DNA of 64,000 bases from contig CBDFGO010000001.1 in the NCBI GenBank assembly GCA_965247125.1, forward strand, positions 310,001 to 374,000, written 5' to 3'. Under the pieces are notes generated by a model. It was not told the DNA's origin. It saw nothing but the letters and a program-made list of their open reading frames with translations, and did no database searches. Below are positions 8,873-17,252 of the stretch, piece after piece. Positions within the stretch are counted from its first letter, which is position 1. The number at the start of each line of letters is the position of its first letter. Both the position numbers and the translations under genes were made by a program. This DNA comes from CALBJU01 sp965247125. GTDB lineage: Bacteria > Bacteroidota > Rhodothermia > Rhodothermales > UBA10348.

Positions 8873-8911
8873 AAACCCATTACTTTATGTACTGCATAAG
8901 GCAATGGGTTT
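8873..8911 (+). repeat. Hairpin 2 downstream of ssrA, related to hairpin 1
   Basis: A 17-bp stem with one mismatch (8873-8889 with 8895-8911) encloses a five-base loop. It shares ACTTTATGTAC with hairpin 1 at the loop-proximal position, and each stem is separately compensated so that both still pair. The repeated, structure-preserving layout next to ssrA suggests a recombination or attachment remnant or a duplicated terminator. Confidence 0.55.
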
Positions 8912-9555
8912 GTATGTTTTTGCAGGAGTAGAATGAGGGGTCGGACGAAAGGTTGATTCCCTTCACGAAGTCTCAGCCAGTCTGAAGGCTCGATGGTTAT
9001 CCTTGAGATGGCACTTGGAGTCGATGGCATGGGCGGCTATGTGGGAGAGATCTTTCCTTTTCATTGAATCAGCCGTGCCTTTGAAGAAGACACAACTACC
9101 CTCAAAGCATAACTCCGGCCGATGGAAAGGGAGGTGGGAATAACCTCTACTCTGCCAAAAACAGTAGGCGAGCCAGTCGAAAATATGCTTTCAGTGACCG
9201 GACATCCTGCTTCTTGAGCAATAGGCTCGCTCAGGTCGAAAGCATACCCGAAGCCTCATGATCGGGTTTTCCATATTCTCCATTTTTATTTTCCTCATTG
9301 CACCTACGAACACACCACATGTCCGGATCACGATTCCATAGCTGAGCCTAAGAGAGTCACTGCTCGTCGTTTTGAATAAATTGCTCAGTCACCGCTCTCC
9401 TCGAGTTCTCCAGTTTGGGTGCTGGTTTGCATTCGAATCGTGACTTTCGCCCCGCTGCTTCTTCACATCAAATGTTGATATTCTTGAACCGAAAGCCTTT
9501 TCACCAGTCGAGAAGAGCTTAAGCTTGATAGGCTGAAGTTCACTTTTTAGGATTG
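8912..9555. other. Non-coding stretch between hairpins and IS256 copy 1
   Basis: No convincing gene is present. A 75-codon frame without a start codon lies on the minus strand from 9190 to the stop at 8963 (it ends HRAFRLAETS). It has a protein-like composition and could be the remnant of an older gene, but I do not recognise it. The right edge is cut by the insertion sequence. Confidence 0.4.
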
Positions 9556-10939
9556 GAGCTATGCCCAAAAGTTGTGTATGGAAGGTTTAGGCAGCGTGTC
9601 GTTCTGATGTAATTCCGTCGGTGAATTTGATTCCTTTTTTTACAAGTTGCAATAGGTGCGGTGCATTCAGTTTCCTCCACTTCTTCTGAGCCTCTTTACA
9701 TAGACGGAAGGCCATTGCAAGAGCTGTTTCTCGGCTCAGACATCCCCTCGTTTTGGCGGTCCTGAGGCGCACGGTCGCGAACGTAGATTCGATCGGATTT
9801 GTGCTCCGAAGATGGATCCAGTGTTCTGCCGGAAAGTCATAAAAAGCGAGCAGTTCTTCTCGGTCTTTCACCAGAATCTCTGCTGCTTTCGGATACTTTT
9901 GCTGGTAGGCTTTGATGAAAAACAGAAGGGCGCTCTCTGCCTGCTTTTTTGTTTCTGCTGTATAGATCTGCGTGAGGTGACCTTTTGCCTTCTTCTGAAC
10001 GGACTTGGGCAGGCGGTTGAGCACATTTGCTGTCTTGTGCACCCAACAGCGTGCGGCTCGCGTCTCGGGATAAACTTCTGCGAGAGCACTCCAGAATCCC
10101 ATGGCTCCATCGGCAACAGCCAGCTTCGGTCCTTGATCCAGCCCGCGGTGCCTCAGCTCCAGGAGCAACTCTCGCCACGACTGCTTGCTCTCGCGAAAGC
10201 CGTCCTCGAGTGCTATAAGCTCCTTCCTTCCATCGGCCGTAGCGCCGATCACGACCAGCAGACACAGTTTCTGTTTATCCATGCGTACGTTTACGTGAAT
10301 ACCGTCGGCCCAGAAATAGACGTAGTGCTTCTCCTTCAGGCTCCGCTTTTGCCAGTCTTCGTGCTCCCTTGTCCAAAGCGTCTTCAGGCGCGCAATCGTC
10401 GAGGAGGTCAGCCCTGGGGCATCAGGACCAACAAGGGCCGAGAGCGCTGCCTCAAAGCCGCCCGTTGAAACTCCCTTCAGGTACAACCATGGAATGAGAG
10501 CCTCAAGCGAGCGGCTCTTGCGGAGGTAGGCTGGTAGTATCGAACTGCGGAAACCGATTCTATCCTCACCCCGACCCGTACGGTCGCGTATGCGGGGCAT
10601 CTTTACAGCGACCTCCCCGATACCAGTCAAAATCTTCCTCTCTGGCAGATATCCATTGCGAACGATGCGGTGGCGATTCTCTTCGTCGCGCAGGAACTGG
10701 TAGCGCTGGCAGAAAGCTTCAACCTCGGCCTCAACGGCTGTGGCCAGCATCTTTGCGGCCCCTGTTCGCAATACTTCTGTCAACACATCCTCTGTGCTAT
10801 TGTAGTTCTCGTTCTCGTGTGCGTTATTCGTCTTCATGGGCGGTGTATCCTCCAATCTTCGGATTGACAATGACGTAATCATCATCAGGATACGCCGCCT
10901 ATACCTTTTTCACCCGTACACAACTTTCGGGGTTAACTC
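9556..10939 (-). mobile_element. IS256-family insertion sequence, copy 1 (no target duplication)
   Basis: The element is 1,384 bp, with imperfect terminal inverted repeats of about 27 bp: the left end reads GAGCTATGCCCAAAAGTTG, the right end reads GAGTTAACCCCGAAAGTTG on the other strand. It matches copies 2 and 3 in ends and protein. The flanking nine bases (TTAGGATTG and GCGCTTTCT) do not match, unlike the other two copies, which implies a later deletion, inversion or recombination at this copy. Its right end cuts into a T9SS-protein gene. Confidence 0.93.
9587..10837 (-). CDS. IS256-family (Mutator-like) transposase, copy 1
   Basis: The start is placed at ATG 10837 (MKTNNAHENE), which has GGAGG 11 bases upstream; a longer frame to 10885 exists but lacks such a site. 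The 416-residue protein carries the IS256 DDE set: the first Asp in YFWADGIHVNVR, the second in LAVADGAMGFW, the C..H motif RCWVHKTANVL, and the Glu in STNPIESTFATVR. The length is typical of the family. The protein is identical to the other two copies in the window, so all three were spread recently and are probably active. It lies alone in the element. Confidence 0.95.
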   Translation of the reverse strand: MKTNNAHENENYNSTEDVLTEVLRTGAAKMLATAVEAEVEAFCQRYQFLRDEENRHRIVRNGYLPERKILTGIGEVAVKMPRIRDRTGRGEDRIGFRSSILPAYLRKSRSLEALIPWLYLKGVSTGGFEAALSALVGPDAPGLTSSTIARLKTLWTREHEDWQKRSLKEKHYVYFWADGIHVNVRMDKQKLCLLVVIGATADGRKELIALEDGFRESKQSWRELLLELRHRGLDQGPKLAVADGAMGFWSALAEVYPETRAARCWVHKTANVLNRLPKSVQKKAKGHLTQIYTAETKKQAESALLFFIKAYQQKYPKAAEILVKDREELLAFYDFPAEHWIHLRSTNPIESTFATVRLRTAKTRGCLSRETALAMAFRLCKEAQKKWRKLNAPHLLQLVKKGIKFTDGITSERHAA

Positions 10940-11455
10940 GCGCTTTCTGCCGTCGCACTAGCAGAGTACTATGGCGACTCAGCAAAAGCTGTGGAGTATC
11001 TCTCGGAAGTAGAACGCCTATCTGGAGCTACTGACGGAGAACTACGAGAAATTGAGATACTGAACAGAGAGCTAGCCTTTGCAGATCGAGTTGGAAAGCC
11101 CGACAGACAGGCACCGAGGGTACTTCCGGATTTGAGTCGAACGGGTTTGTCGAAACTCGTGACGAAGGACGAGATTCGATCTCTGGAATTCTCGCTGTAT
11201 CCCAATCCCGCCAATCCAAGTACGGTCGTTTCTTTTACTACCACTGAAAACTCACAGGTCTCCATAACGATAGTCGATATGCTGGGCCGAATTGTATTTA
11301 AGACAAGAAGAAATGCTCAAGCAGATATTCGATATGATGTACAGACCGATCTGAGTCGTTTTGCAAGTGGGATGTACGTTGTAAATGTGCGCGCCACTTC
11401 CGCTGAACGTGTTCTGTTGGGAGCAAGAAATGAAACCTTACTAGTTATCAAGTAA
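10940..11455 (+). pseudogene. C-terminal fragment of a secreted T9SS-cargo protein, 5' end lost at IS256 copy 1
   Basis: The frame is open right up to the IS boundary (it reads ALSAVALAEYYGDSAKAVEYL from base 10940), so this is the tail of a longer gene and not a new ORF. The last ~85 residues form a type IX secretion sorting domain: FSLYPNPANPSTVVSFTTTE, then a VDMLGRIVF strand and a terminal SGMYVVNV...LLVIK. This signal sends proteins across the outer membrane, where it is cleaved. The segment before it has a TPR-like helical look. No start or promoter remains, so it should not be expressed as such. Confidence 0.85.
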
Positions 11456-11792
11456 GGATTGGGAATCGAATATTCTGCAACAGTTAACTTGAGTTTGGAA
11501 TAAGAACGCCAATCGACTTCGAAGCTGATTGATCTCAATATTGAGGCCTTAAATCGAGTCTTGCATTTGGCTTAACGGAGATCATAATTGCAGTCTGATT
11601 CGTTTTCAGCCGGTATGACGCGATCGAAGGTCAAAATAATAGGAATGTTTTCTGCGTTCTGTTTATTCGCAGTATGGAATGCAGCCGGGAAAATACGCCT
11701 TGCTGACATTGATGAGCTGCCAAAACTGACTGCAATTCCTGCTACAAGATTACGCTCTAAGAATGCCTTCTACTTCAGGCTCAGAAGAGGAA
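11456..11792. other. Stretch between the T9SS fragment and the truncated IS3 element
   Basis: A plus-strand frame from ATG 11615 begins MTRSKVKIIGMFSAFCLFAV, which resembles a signal peptide, and runs to 11893, where it overlaps the antisense transposase fusion. It may be the start of another secreted-protein gene cut by the IS3 rearrangement. Nothing else is recognisable. Confidence 0.25.
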
Positions 11793-12520
11793 TTATACAC
11801 CTAGTCGCAACTTGGGATAGCGATCGTGACTTCCCGTGTGCTTTGTCGATGCTATCGAGTATTGCGAGTGTCTCGGTGGCGTTAGACCTTTGATTCCGAT
11901 TTTTTTCGTCGAGAAGTGTCCGATCAGTCCTATCTGCCAGTCCATCAGGTCCCTCTTATAGATAAACCACTGTCGACCCTTCTTGAACGCAGGCAGCCCA
12001 CAATACCAGATATAATCGATGATCGTTTCTGGAGTAATTCGAGAGTCAAAAAATTGAATCGCTTGTCTGTGAAAGGCTTCTTCAAACTCCGCCGGTGGAA
12101 TATAACCGATGGGTTCGAGAAGCCGTTTTTGATTGAACCACCACACCCATGCGAGCGTCGCCAGTTCGACCTGTTCAAGGCTTTTCCACGGCCCCTTTTT
12201 GTTGATCAGTTCTGTCTTGTAGAGACCGATGATCGTCTCGGCCAGTGCGTTGTCATAGGAGTCCCCTCGGCTTCCCACCGAGGGCTCTATGCCAGCTTCT
12301 GCCAGTCGCTCTGTGTAGCGGATCGAGAGATACTGCACGCCCCGATCGCTGTGGTGAACCAACTGCTCGTGCTGCTCTTGATCCCGCTCCCAAAGGGCCT
12401 GCTCCAGGGCATCGAGCGCCAGATCGCTTCTGAGCGAGTTTGATACGCGCCAGCCTAAAATCCGGCGACTGAAGACATCGATGACGAAGGCGATGTAAAC
12501 GAATCCTCTCCAGGTGGCTA
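11793..12520 (-). pseudogene. IS3 orfB 3' exon fused in frame to a helix-turn-helix (HTH_17-like) fragment
   Basis: The frame from 12520 reads VATWRGFVYIAFVIDVFSRR (the V codon is split by the intron) and contains the second catalytic Asp (VHHSDRGVQY) and the Glu (DNALAETIIGLYKTEL) of the rve transposase core. It runs to PPAEFEEAFHRQA, where an IS3 OrfB normally ends within a few residues. The frame then continues about 85 codons into foreign sequence with SRITPETIIDYIWYC and LPAFKKGRQWFIYKRDLMDW, which looks like an excisionase/MerR-type HTH_17 recognition unit. The junction lies near 12040. Confidence 0.7.
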
Positions 12521-12571
12521 GTAGAGTAAGAGACAGGGCGTAGTCGAACTATTTCCCTGTCTCTCCTCTCC

Positions 12572-12605
12572 GAACCGTACGTGCACCTCTCAGCGCATAC
12601 GGCTC
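12572..12605 (-). ncRNA. Group II intron domain V
   Basis: The 34 bases start GAGCCGTATGCG and end GCACGTACGGTTC on the minus strand. The two arms pair as in domain V, and the catalytic AGC triad is present at positions 2-4. It sits 51 bases before the intron's 3' end, leaving room for domain VI. Confidence 0.93.
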
Positions 12606-12610
12606 TCCAT

Positions 12611-14137
12611 TCAGGCATGACCCATGGCCATGGCAACGTCTCTATATCGCGAGGTGACAACGCTCTCGCCAAGATTCCCAACGATGTAGGGATTCCCAGC
12701 TGGATTGCGCCATCTGAACTGACATTTGCGACTACCAACCATACGTCTGAGCGATATTCCACGGTGTCGATCTCGTCCGTTATGACCAAACAGAAGCCAC
12801 GTTTTGGCCTGGCCCTCTACAGGACGCCTGAACCACTGTCGCATAAGCGACTTGATTGACGTCTTGTATTTGCGGGCAAGCCAGTGACCCAGTTTCCAGA
12901 ACAGGACGGAATCTATTCTCATGTAATACCGCGCCGTATAGTCCGTGTATTGATAAAAGGCCGTCCATCCCGCTATTTTGCGGTTCAGACGCTCTATCAT
13001 GTCAATTGTATTCACGCTGTAATTGCCGCTCAGTTCTTTGACAAGTTCGCACGAGAAGTTTCTGAACTTCTCCCTCGGTATCGTGGTCACGGGACGCATC
13101 GTACCACGCGGACCTCGTTTGCGAATGATTCGATGTCCAAGAAAGACAATGCCCTCGTTGATATGCGTAATACGGGTTTTCTCCATATTGAGCTTCAACT
13201 TCAGCGTGCCTTCCAAGAAGCATCGGCACCGTTCGCGGATCGCTTCTGCCTGTGACTTGTTTCCTTTTACAATCACGACAAAATCATCCGCAAACCGGCA
13301 GTAGGAGACCGCAGCCTTCCAGCGCCGGTCTTCTCGAATGGCTATCGGACGTTTTCGTTTGATTGTGTCATTGAAGCTCCAGCGATCACCTCGTGCTTTT
13401 GAGTTCAGGTACTCTTTGTCCATCCACTGATCAAATTCGTTGAGTACGATATTTGATAGTAATGGAGAGAGAACGCCCCCTTGGGGGACGCCTTCGCTCG
13501 CGGCGCAGAACAGGCCCTTATCAATATGGCCTGCCTTCATGATTTGCCAGAGAACTGTCAGGAAACGCTTGTCACAGATGCGCTTGCGCACACTTTTCAT
13601 CAACACCTTATGGTGAACCGTGTCGAAGTAACTGGCAAGATCGCCCTCTATCACCCAGCGTCCTTTGGCGACAGAGCCGTCTTGCACTTGAAACTTCACG
13701 GTTCTAATGGCATGATGAACGCTACGCCCGATGCGGAATCCGTAGGATAGTCGATGAAAATCGCTCTCCCAGATGGGATCCATCACCATAAGCATAGCGC
13801 GTTGCAGAATCCGGTCTCGAAGCGTTGGTATACCTAGAGGCCTCAGTTTGCCGTTTGCTTTTGGAATATAGATGCGCCGCGCTGGTTGTGGCTCGTACGT
13901 TCCAGCCAGCAACTCTTCGCGCAGTGACATCAGCTGAGCATCCAGCCCAGCCATCATCATCACTCCCGTTATTCCATCTACTCCCGCCGTTCTGGCTCCT
14001 TTCGAAGACAGTGTGATACGGGCGGCTTCACGAAGCCAAGATCTGTTAGCAATTATTCTCAAGAGTCGGTCAAAGCGGCGGCTTTCGTCCGCCGTTGACC
14101 ATGTTGCCAGTTTGCCCTGCATTTCGCTGATTATCAA
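12611..14137 (-). CDS. ltrA: Group II intron reverse transcriptase/maturase
   Basis: This 508-residue protein has the ordered RT blocks: AGVDGITGV, RRIYIPKANGKLRPLGIPTLRDRILQ-type text near 90-110, GDLASYFDTVHHKVLM near 165, GVPQGGVLSPLLSNIVLNEFD near 215, and the catalytic CRFADDFVVIVKG near 285. GHRIIRKRGPRG follows, and then a maturase domain X (residues ~375-450). A conserved C-terminal HNH endonuclease motif is not seen. The enzyme promotes intron splicing and reverse-transcribes the intron during retromobility. It lies in domain IV of the intron, just before domain V. The ORF appears intact, so the intron may still be mobile. Confidence 0.95.
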   Translation of the reverse strand: MIISEMQGKLATWSTADESRRFDRLLRIIANRSWLREAARITLSSKGARTAGVDGITGVMMMAGLDAQLMSLREELLAGTYEPQPARRIYIPKANGKLRPLGIPTLRDRILQRAMLMVMDPIWESDFHRLSYGFRIGRSVHHAIRTVKFQVQDGSVAKGRWVIEGDLASYFDTVHHKVLMKSVRKRICDKRFLTVLWQIMKAGHIDKGLFCAASEGVPQGGVLSPLLSNIVLNEFDQWMDKEYLNSKARGDRWSFNDTIKRKRPIAIREDRRWKAAVSYCRFADDFVVIVKGNKSQAEAIRERCRCFLEGTLKLKLNMEKTRITHINEGIVFLGHRIIRKRGPRGTMRPVTTIPREKFRNFSCELVKELSGNYSVNTIDMIERLNRKIAGWTAFYQYTDYTARYYMRIDSVLFWKLGHWLARKYKTSIKSLMRQWFRRPVEGQAKTWLLFGHNGRDRHRGISLRRMVGSRKCQFRWRNPAGNPYIVGNLGESVVTSRYRDVAMAMGHA

Positions 14138-14807
14138 AGGTCTTCACCTCTCTAAGGTCAGTTAGTCGTTCAGACAAACATCCTAAACTGTTCCCCTTCG
14201 CCGTGTGCAGATTTCTCGGCACATGTGGCAGGCTTTCCCCGCCTCAGACTACTACAGGAACTCCGCCAACCTCTCTGGCATCGGGGAGCGCACTCCCTTG
14301 GCATCCAGAAAAGCCTTCCCCAGTTCACATGCTGGACTCTTTCTATGGGTTAGGCTGCCGATCGCAGTCTTTAACCTTGCTTTTCACAAGTCGAAACAGA
14401 TCCCCGCAGTTTAGTTACGCACTTCTGTAGGGCCCTCCGGAACCGACCTACATGTACAGTTCGGATTCGAGAGCATGGCACATTTTGATTACCTGCTCTA
14501 TCCGTTTCCCACCTATTAAACCGTGTAGGTGAGGGCGACATTTCAGCCCACAGATGCGGGTTAATCGGTTCGTGTTCCTCAACCTTCCCATAGTCAGCCT
14601 AGAGACTCATCTTGGCGTAACGGTTTCGCCTCAAGCCCCATTTTCCACGGGCTGCGTCACGTTGCCAGTGCTCGGCAACTCACCGCCGCTTAGGCTCTCG
14701 CTCCCCCGCAACGGGGAGCGGTCACTCCAATCCCGGAATCAGAGTACATTCCAGACATGCTGTGCTTTGTCAGCCGTACCCGGATGGTTGACAAAGCTTG
14801 GGCACAC

Positions 14808-15228
14808 CATAGGTCAGATCCGAGACCCACAGCCGGTTTGGCTCACCTGCCTTAAAGTCTCGCTCGACCAGATCCAGCGGACGAGCAGCCTGCTCATCAG
14901 GAATCGTTGTTCTATGCTTTTTGCCCCGTACGACGCCGTGAAGGCCCATATCGCGCATGAGACGCTCCACGGTGCAGCGTGCCACCTCGAGGCCTTCGCG
15001 GCCCAGTTGACGCCACACCTTGCGAACCCCGTAGACCTGGAAGTTTTCTTCCCAGACTCGACGGATTTCTACGCTCAGGTACTCATCATTCTTTGCCCGG
15101 GCAGATCGGCGTTCAGGATCAACCTGCAGGATTTTGCAGGCATAGTAGGTCGACGGAGCAATCGGCAATACTCTGCAGATCGGCTCGACTCCGTAAACAC
15201 TGCGATGATCGTCGATGAAAGTCACCAT
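14808..15228 (-). CDS. IS3-family transposase OrfB, 5' exon (interrupted by group II intron)
   Basis: This frame starts at ATG 15228, which overlaps the orfA stop (TAATG), and runs 140 codons plus one base to the intron. It holds the HTH_21 region (ENFQVYGVRKVWRQLGREG, CTVERLMRDMGLHGVVRG) and the start of the integrase core with the first catalytic Asp in NRLWVSDLTY. Without splicing, translation would run into the intron and stop after about a dozen foreign residues. With splicing, the frame continues at 12520 and the DDE triad is complete. The only missing part is the extreme 3' end of the element. Confidence 0.88.
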
Positions 15229-15548
15229 TATTTGGGTCGGCGGCCGAGCTCCGCCTGTGCAAAATACGCCGATGCCTTGCGTAGGATCTCATTCGTCTGA
15301 CGAAGCTCCTTGACCTCACGTTCAAGCACTTTGATGCGATCCTTCTCCACCGTCGTCAGCCCAGGCCTGCGACCCGTATCGTGTTCGCTCTGTCGAACCC
15401 AGCGGCGAAGCGTCTCCTTCGTACAACCGATCTTCTCAGCAATCGATTCGATGGCTGCCCATTGTGATGAATACTCGCGTTCGTGCTCCAACACCATGCG
15501 TACTGCTCGCTCCCTGACTTCAGGTGCGTATCTCTTTCCTTTTTTCAT
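15228..15548 (-). CDS. IS3-family transposase OrfA
   Basis: This 106-residue protein begins MKKGKRYAPEVRERAVRMVL and carries the HTH of IS3 OrfA (SIAEKIGCTKETLRRWVRQ), followed by a leucine-zipper-like coiled coil (DRIKVLEREVKELRQTNEIL) and ASAYFAQAELGRRPK at the end. OrfA is the DNA-binding half that works with OrfB. Its stop overlaps the OrfB start as TAATG, which suits coupling or a -1 frameshift to OrfAB. The 5' flank holds the left inverted repeat, ending at 15598. Confidence 0.93.
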   Translation of the reverse strand: MKKGKRYAPEVRERAVRMVLEHEREYSSQWAAIESIAEKIGCTKETLRRWVRQSEHDTGRRPGLTTVEKDRIKVLEREVKELRQTNEILRKASAYFAQAELGRRPK

Positions 15549-15598
15549 AACTCCAAGTTCTCAAACTTTGGAGTCTCCGGCAAACCCGGGGCGGTTCA

Positions 15599-16366
15599 AT
15601 TTCGAAGATCAATGACTCCTTGGTTTGATGCCAGATTACTTGTGTCTGTTTCAAGGTTGCCACTTTCTGTTATGCTCACCTGTGAAGTGAAGGCAATGCC
15701 AACAGATCCACTTGCTCCAGCGGAGCTAGAAATGGCGGTATTTGCATCCGTCTTAGCCGAACTTATGACAGAAGAGATACCGCTCGATGCAGCAGATGTG
15801 TAAACCATCAGTACCTCAATATTTCCGCTGCCCCCGCCAGATTTTCTGAAAGCCAGCCCATCGGTGAGTCCATCATTGGAAACCGGCCCATCATTTAATT
15901 CACCAATATCTGCGGTATGGTCAATCTTCGAAATGATGTGTACCTGACCTTTTGCTGGTTCGATATAGTATGATTCTCCCTCAAAAAAGAGTTTTCCAAA
16001 AAGGCCAGTATTCCCCATTGTCATCACATGAAGCTCCTCATCGTTTCCAAGCCTACCAACCCATGTAACATCCCCGGTTTCATGCTCCGTGAAGCCCGCG
16101 GTTTTCGCTAACACAGTTCGTCCAGGTATCAACTCTAACAAGAATGACTTCCGTTTCAGAAATGAGGATGATTTACCTATTCTCATCAGGTTAGCAGAAT
16201 CGACCCAGTTTCGAGACCCAACTCTATCGAGTTTCTCAGCAGCGATGTCAGAAACGGCTGCCCCATCCCTTATTATGTGTCCAAAAGTATCGGAGTCTTG
16301 CGCGTGTAGATTTGTCGCAAGGAAAAATACCGCAGCAATCATGCATGCCTTCATATGTAGTCGCAT
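15599..16366 (-). pseudogene. Secreted metalloprotease-like protein (reprolysin/M12B-like), truncated by IS3 element A
   Basis: The first ~22 residues are a signal peptide ending in LHAQD. Residues 30-170 look like a propeptide. Then comes IEVLMVYTSAASSGISSVIS with downstream N.AISSSAGASGSVGIAFTSQVSITESG, the pattern that opens the reprolysin-like zinc-protease domain (VLVVYTPAA...N.A...S). The frame ends after VIDLR, where the IS3 terminus starts at 15598, so the HExxH zinc site is missing and the protein cannot be active. The gene follows the lipoprotein gene at 17135-16392, 25 bases apart, and may have formed an operon with it. Confidence 0.75.
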
Positions 16367-16391
16367 TAGTAATCGAGCCGCCAGCTCGCTT

Positions 16392-17135
16392 TTAGTTGTG
16401 CAGACAGTAATCCATCAGTGTGAAGGTTTCCCAGGGTAAGGTTTCGTTTTCGGTAGTAATTTCAATTAGGATGCGTCCAACACCAGCTGAATAGTATTCT
16501 TTCACTATCTCTCCTAGTGATACATCAAAGGAGGGAGGAGAATAGTATTCATAGGTGGTAGCCCTGAAGGACTGAGAATCGATAAATATGGTGGTGTCAG
16601 TATTCACAATGCTCATATCCACGGTGCGACCAGTAAATAACACGCCATCGGATCCCCAGCCCAGAAATGTTCTAGGAAAGACCTGGCCGATTTCTCCTGG
16701 GAAAGGATAGGTAACGGCATTGTGGTAAAGGGTATCCGACTCGCTTGCCACTCCCACCTCGGCCAGTGTGCCGCCGCGATTCTGGAACAAATACGCCAAC
16801 TCGGTGGGGCTTGATTGTAGTGGGTATATATGGATGGGATAGGTTGTTGTGCCTGTGTTGTCGACGAAGTCATTCCCGACAGCAACAACAATAGTGTCTC
16901 GGACATTTCCTCGCCTTCTGAACTGGTACCTCCAGTTGTTGCCGGGCCATAAAGGCTGCATATTCGATCCAACGGGCTCGCTTGAGCATGCATAATCTAG
17001 ATTTTCTAAAATGCTCTTTGGTTCAGGATCAATATCATCTGGAAGTTTCGACTGCACAGGGGACGCGGAATCACAGCCCATTTCAAGCAGTAAGGCAAAA
17101 CAAAGTGTTAGCAGAATATTTGATAAACGCTTCAT
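16392..17135 (-). CDS. Hypothetical lipoprotein
   Basis: This 247-residue protein has signal peptide MKRLSNILLTLCFALLLEMGC with a lipobox-like EMGC. The mature part contains WPGNNWRYQFRRRGNVRDTIVV and PIHIYPLQ, an all-beta pattern seen in many secreted Bacteroidota-type proteins, but no named domain. It ends in EYYSAGVGRILIEI and LMDYCLHN. It is intact and lies upstream of the truncated metalloprotease gene. IS256 copy 2 sits just upstream of its start, so the promoter may have been displaced or replaced. Confidence 0.65.
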   Translation of the reverse strand: MKRLSNILLTLCFALLLEMGCDSASPVQSKLPDDIDPEPKSILENLDYACSSEPVGSNMQPLWPGNNWRYQFRRRGNVRDTIVVAVGNDFVDNTGTTTYPIHIYPLQSSPTELAYLFQNRGGTLAEVGVASESDTLYHNAVTYPFPGEIGQVFPRTFLGWGSDGVLFTGRTVDMSIVNTDTTIFIDSQSFRATTYEYYSPPSFDVSLGEIVKEYYSAGVGRILIEITTENETLPWETFTLMDYCLHN

Positions 17136-17252
17136 GTAAAGCCGTCAAGTATGCTTTCTAAGATTGTTATTGATTCAATCTATGCATCGATACTCGTCAA
17201 ATGAATGCTAAACAGAGAGCTCCAATGTTGTAGAGCAAGCCAGCTACATTAC

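Larger units (their letters stand above)
12521..14807 (-). other. Group II intron inserted in IS3 orfB
   Basis: On the minus strand the intron begins GTGTG at 14807 and ends CTCTAC at 12521, fitting the GUGYG...AY boundaries. A canonical domain V lies near the 3' end, followed by a domain VI hairpin (GAGACAGGG pairing with CCCTGTCTC), and a maturase ORF sits in domain IV. Joining the flanks gives CTG ACC TAT G|TA GCC ACC TGG, i.e. LTYVATW, which restores the transposase frame exactly. The insertion falls four residues after the first catalytic Asp codon. Confidence 0.92.
12040..15598 (-). mobile_element. IS3-family element A, interrupted by a group II intron and truncated at its 3' end
   Basis: The 5' end is the TGAACCGCCCCGGGTTTGCC type of IS3 terminus, at 15598 on the minus strand. 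orfA, the first half of orfB, a 2,287-nt group II intron and the second half of orfB follow. No matching inverted repeat is found beyond orfB, and the transposase sequence stops matching the family near 12040. The right end was therefore lost. The left end is inserted in a metalloprotease gene. Confidence 0.85.

Noticed and set aside
9837..10468. Extra frames within each IS256 copy (142 aa and 218 aa)
   Set aside because: They are overlapping frames of the transposase gene and recur identically in all three copies.
12611..14137. Retron or diversity-generating element
   Set aside because: The reverse transcriptase has a maturase domain X and sits in a group II intron with domain V; no msr/msd or template/variable repeats are seen.
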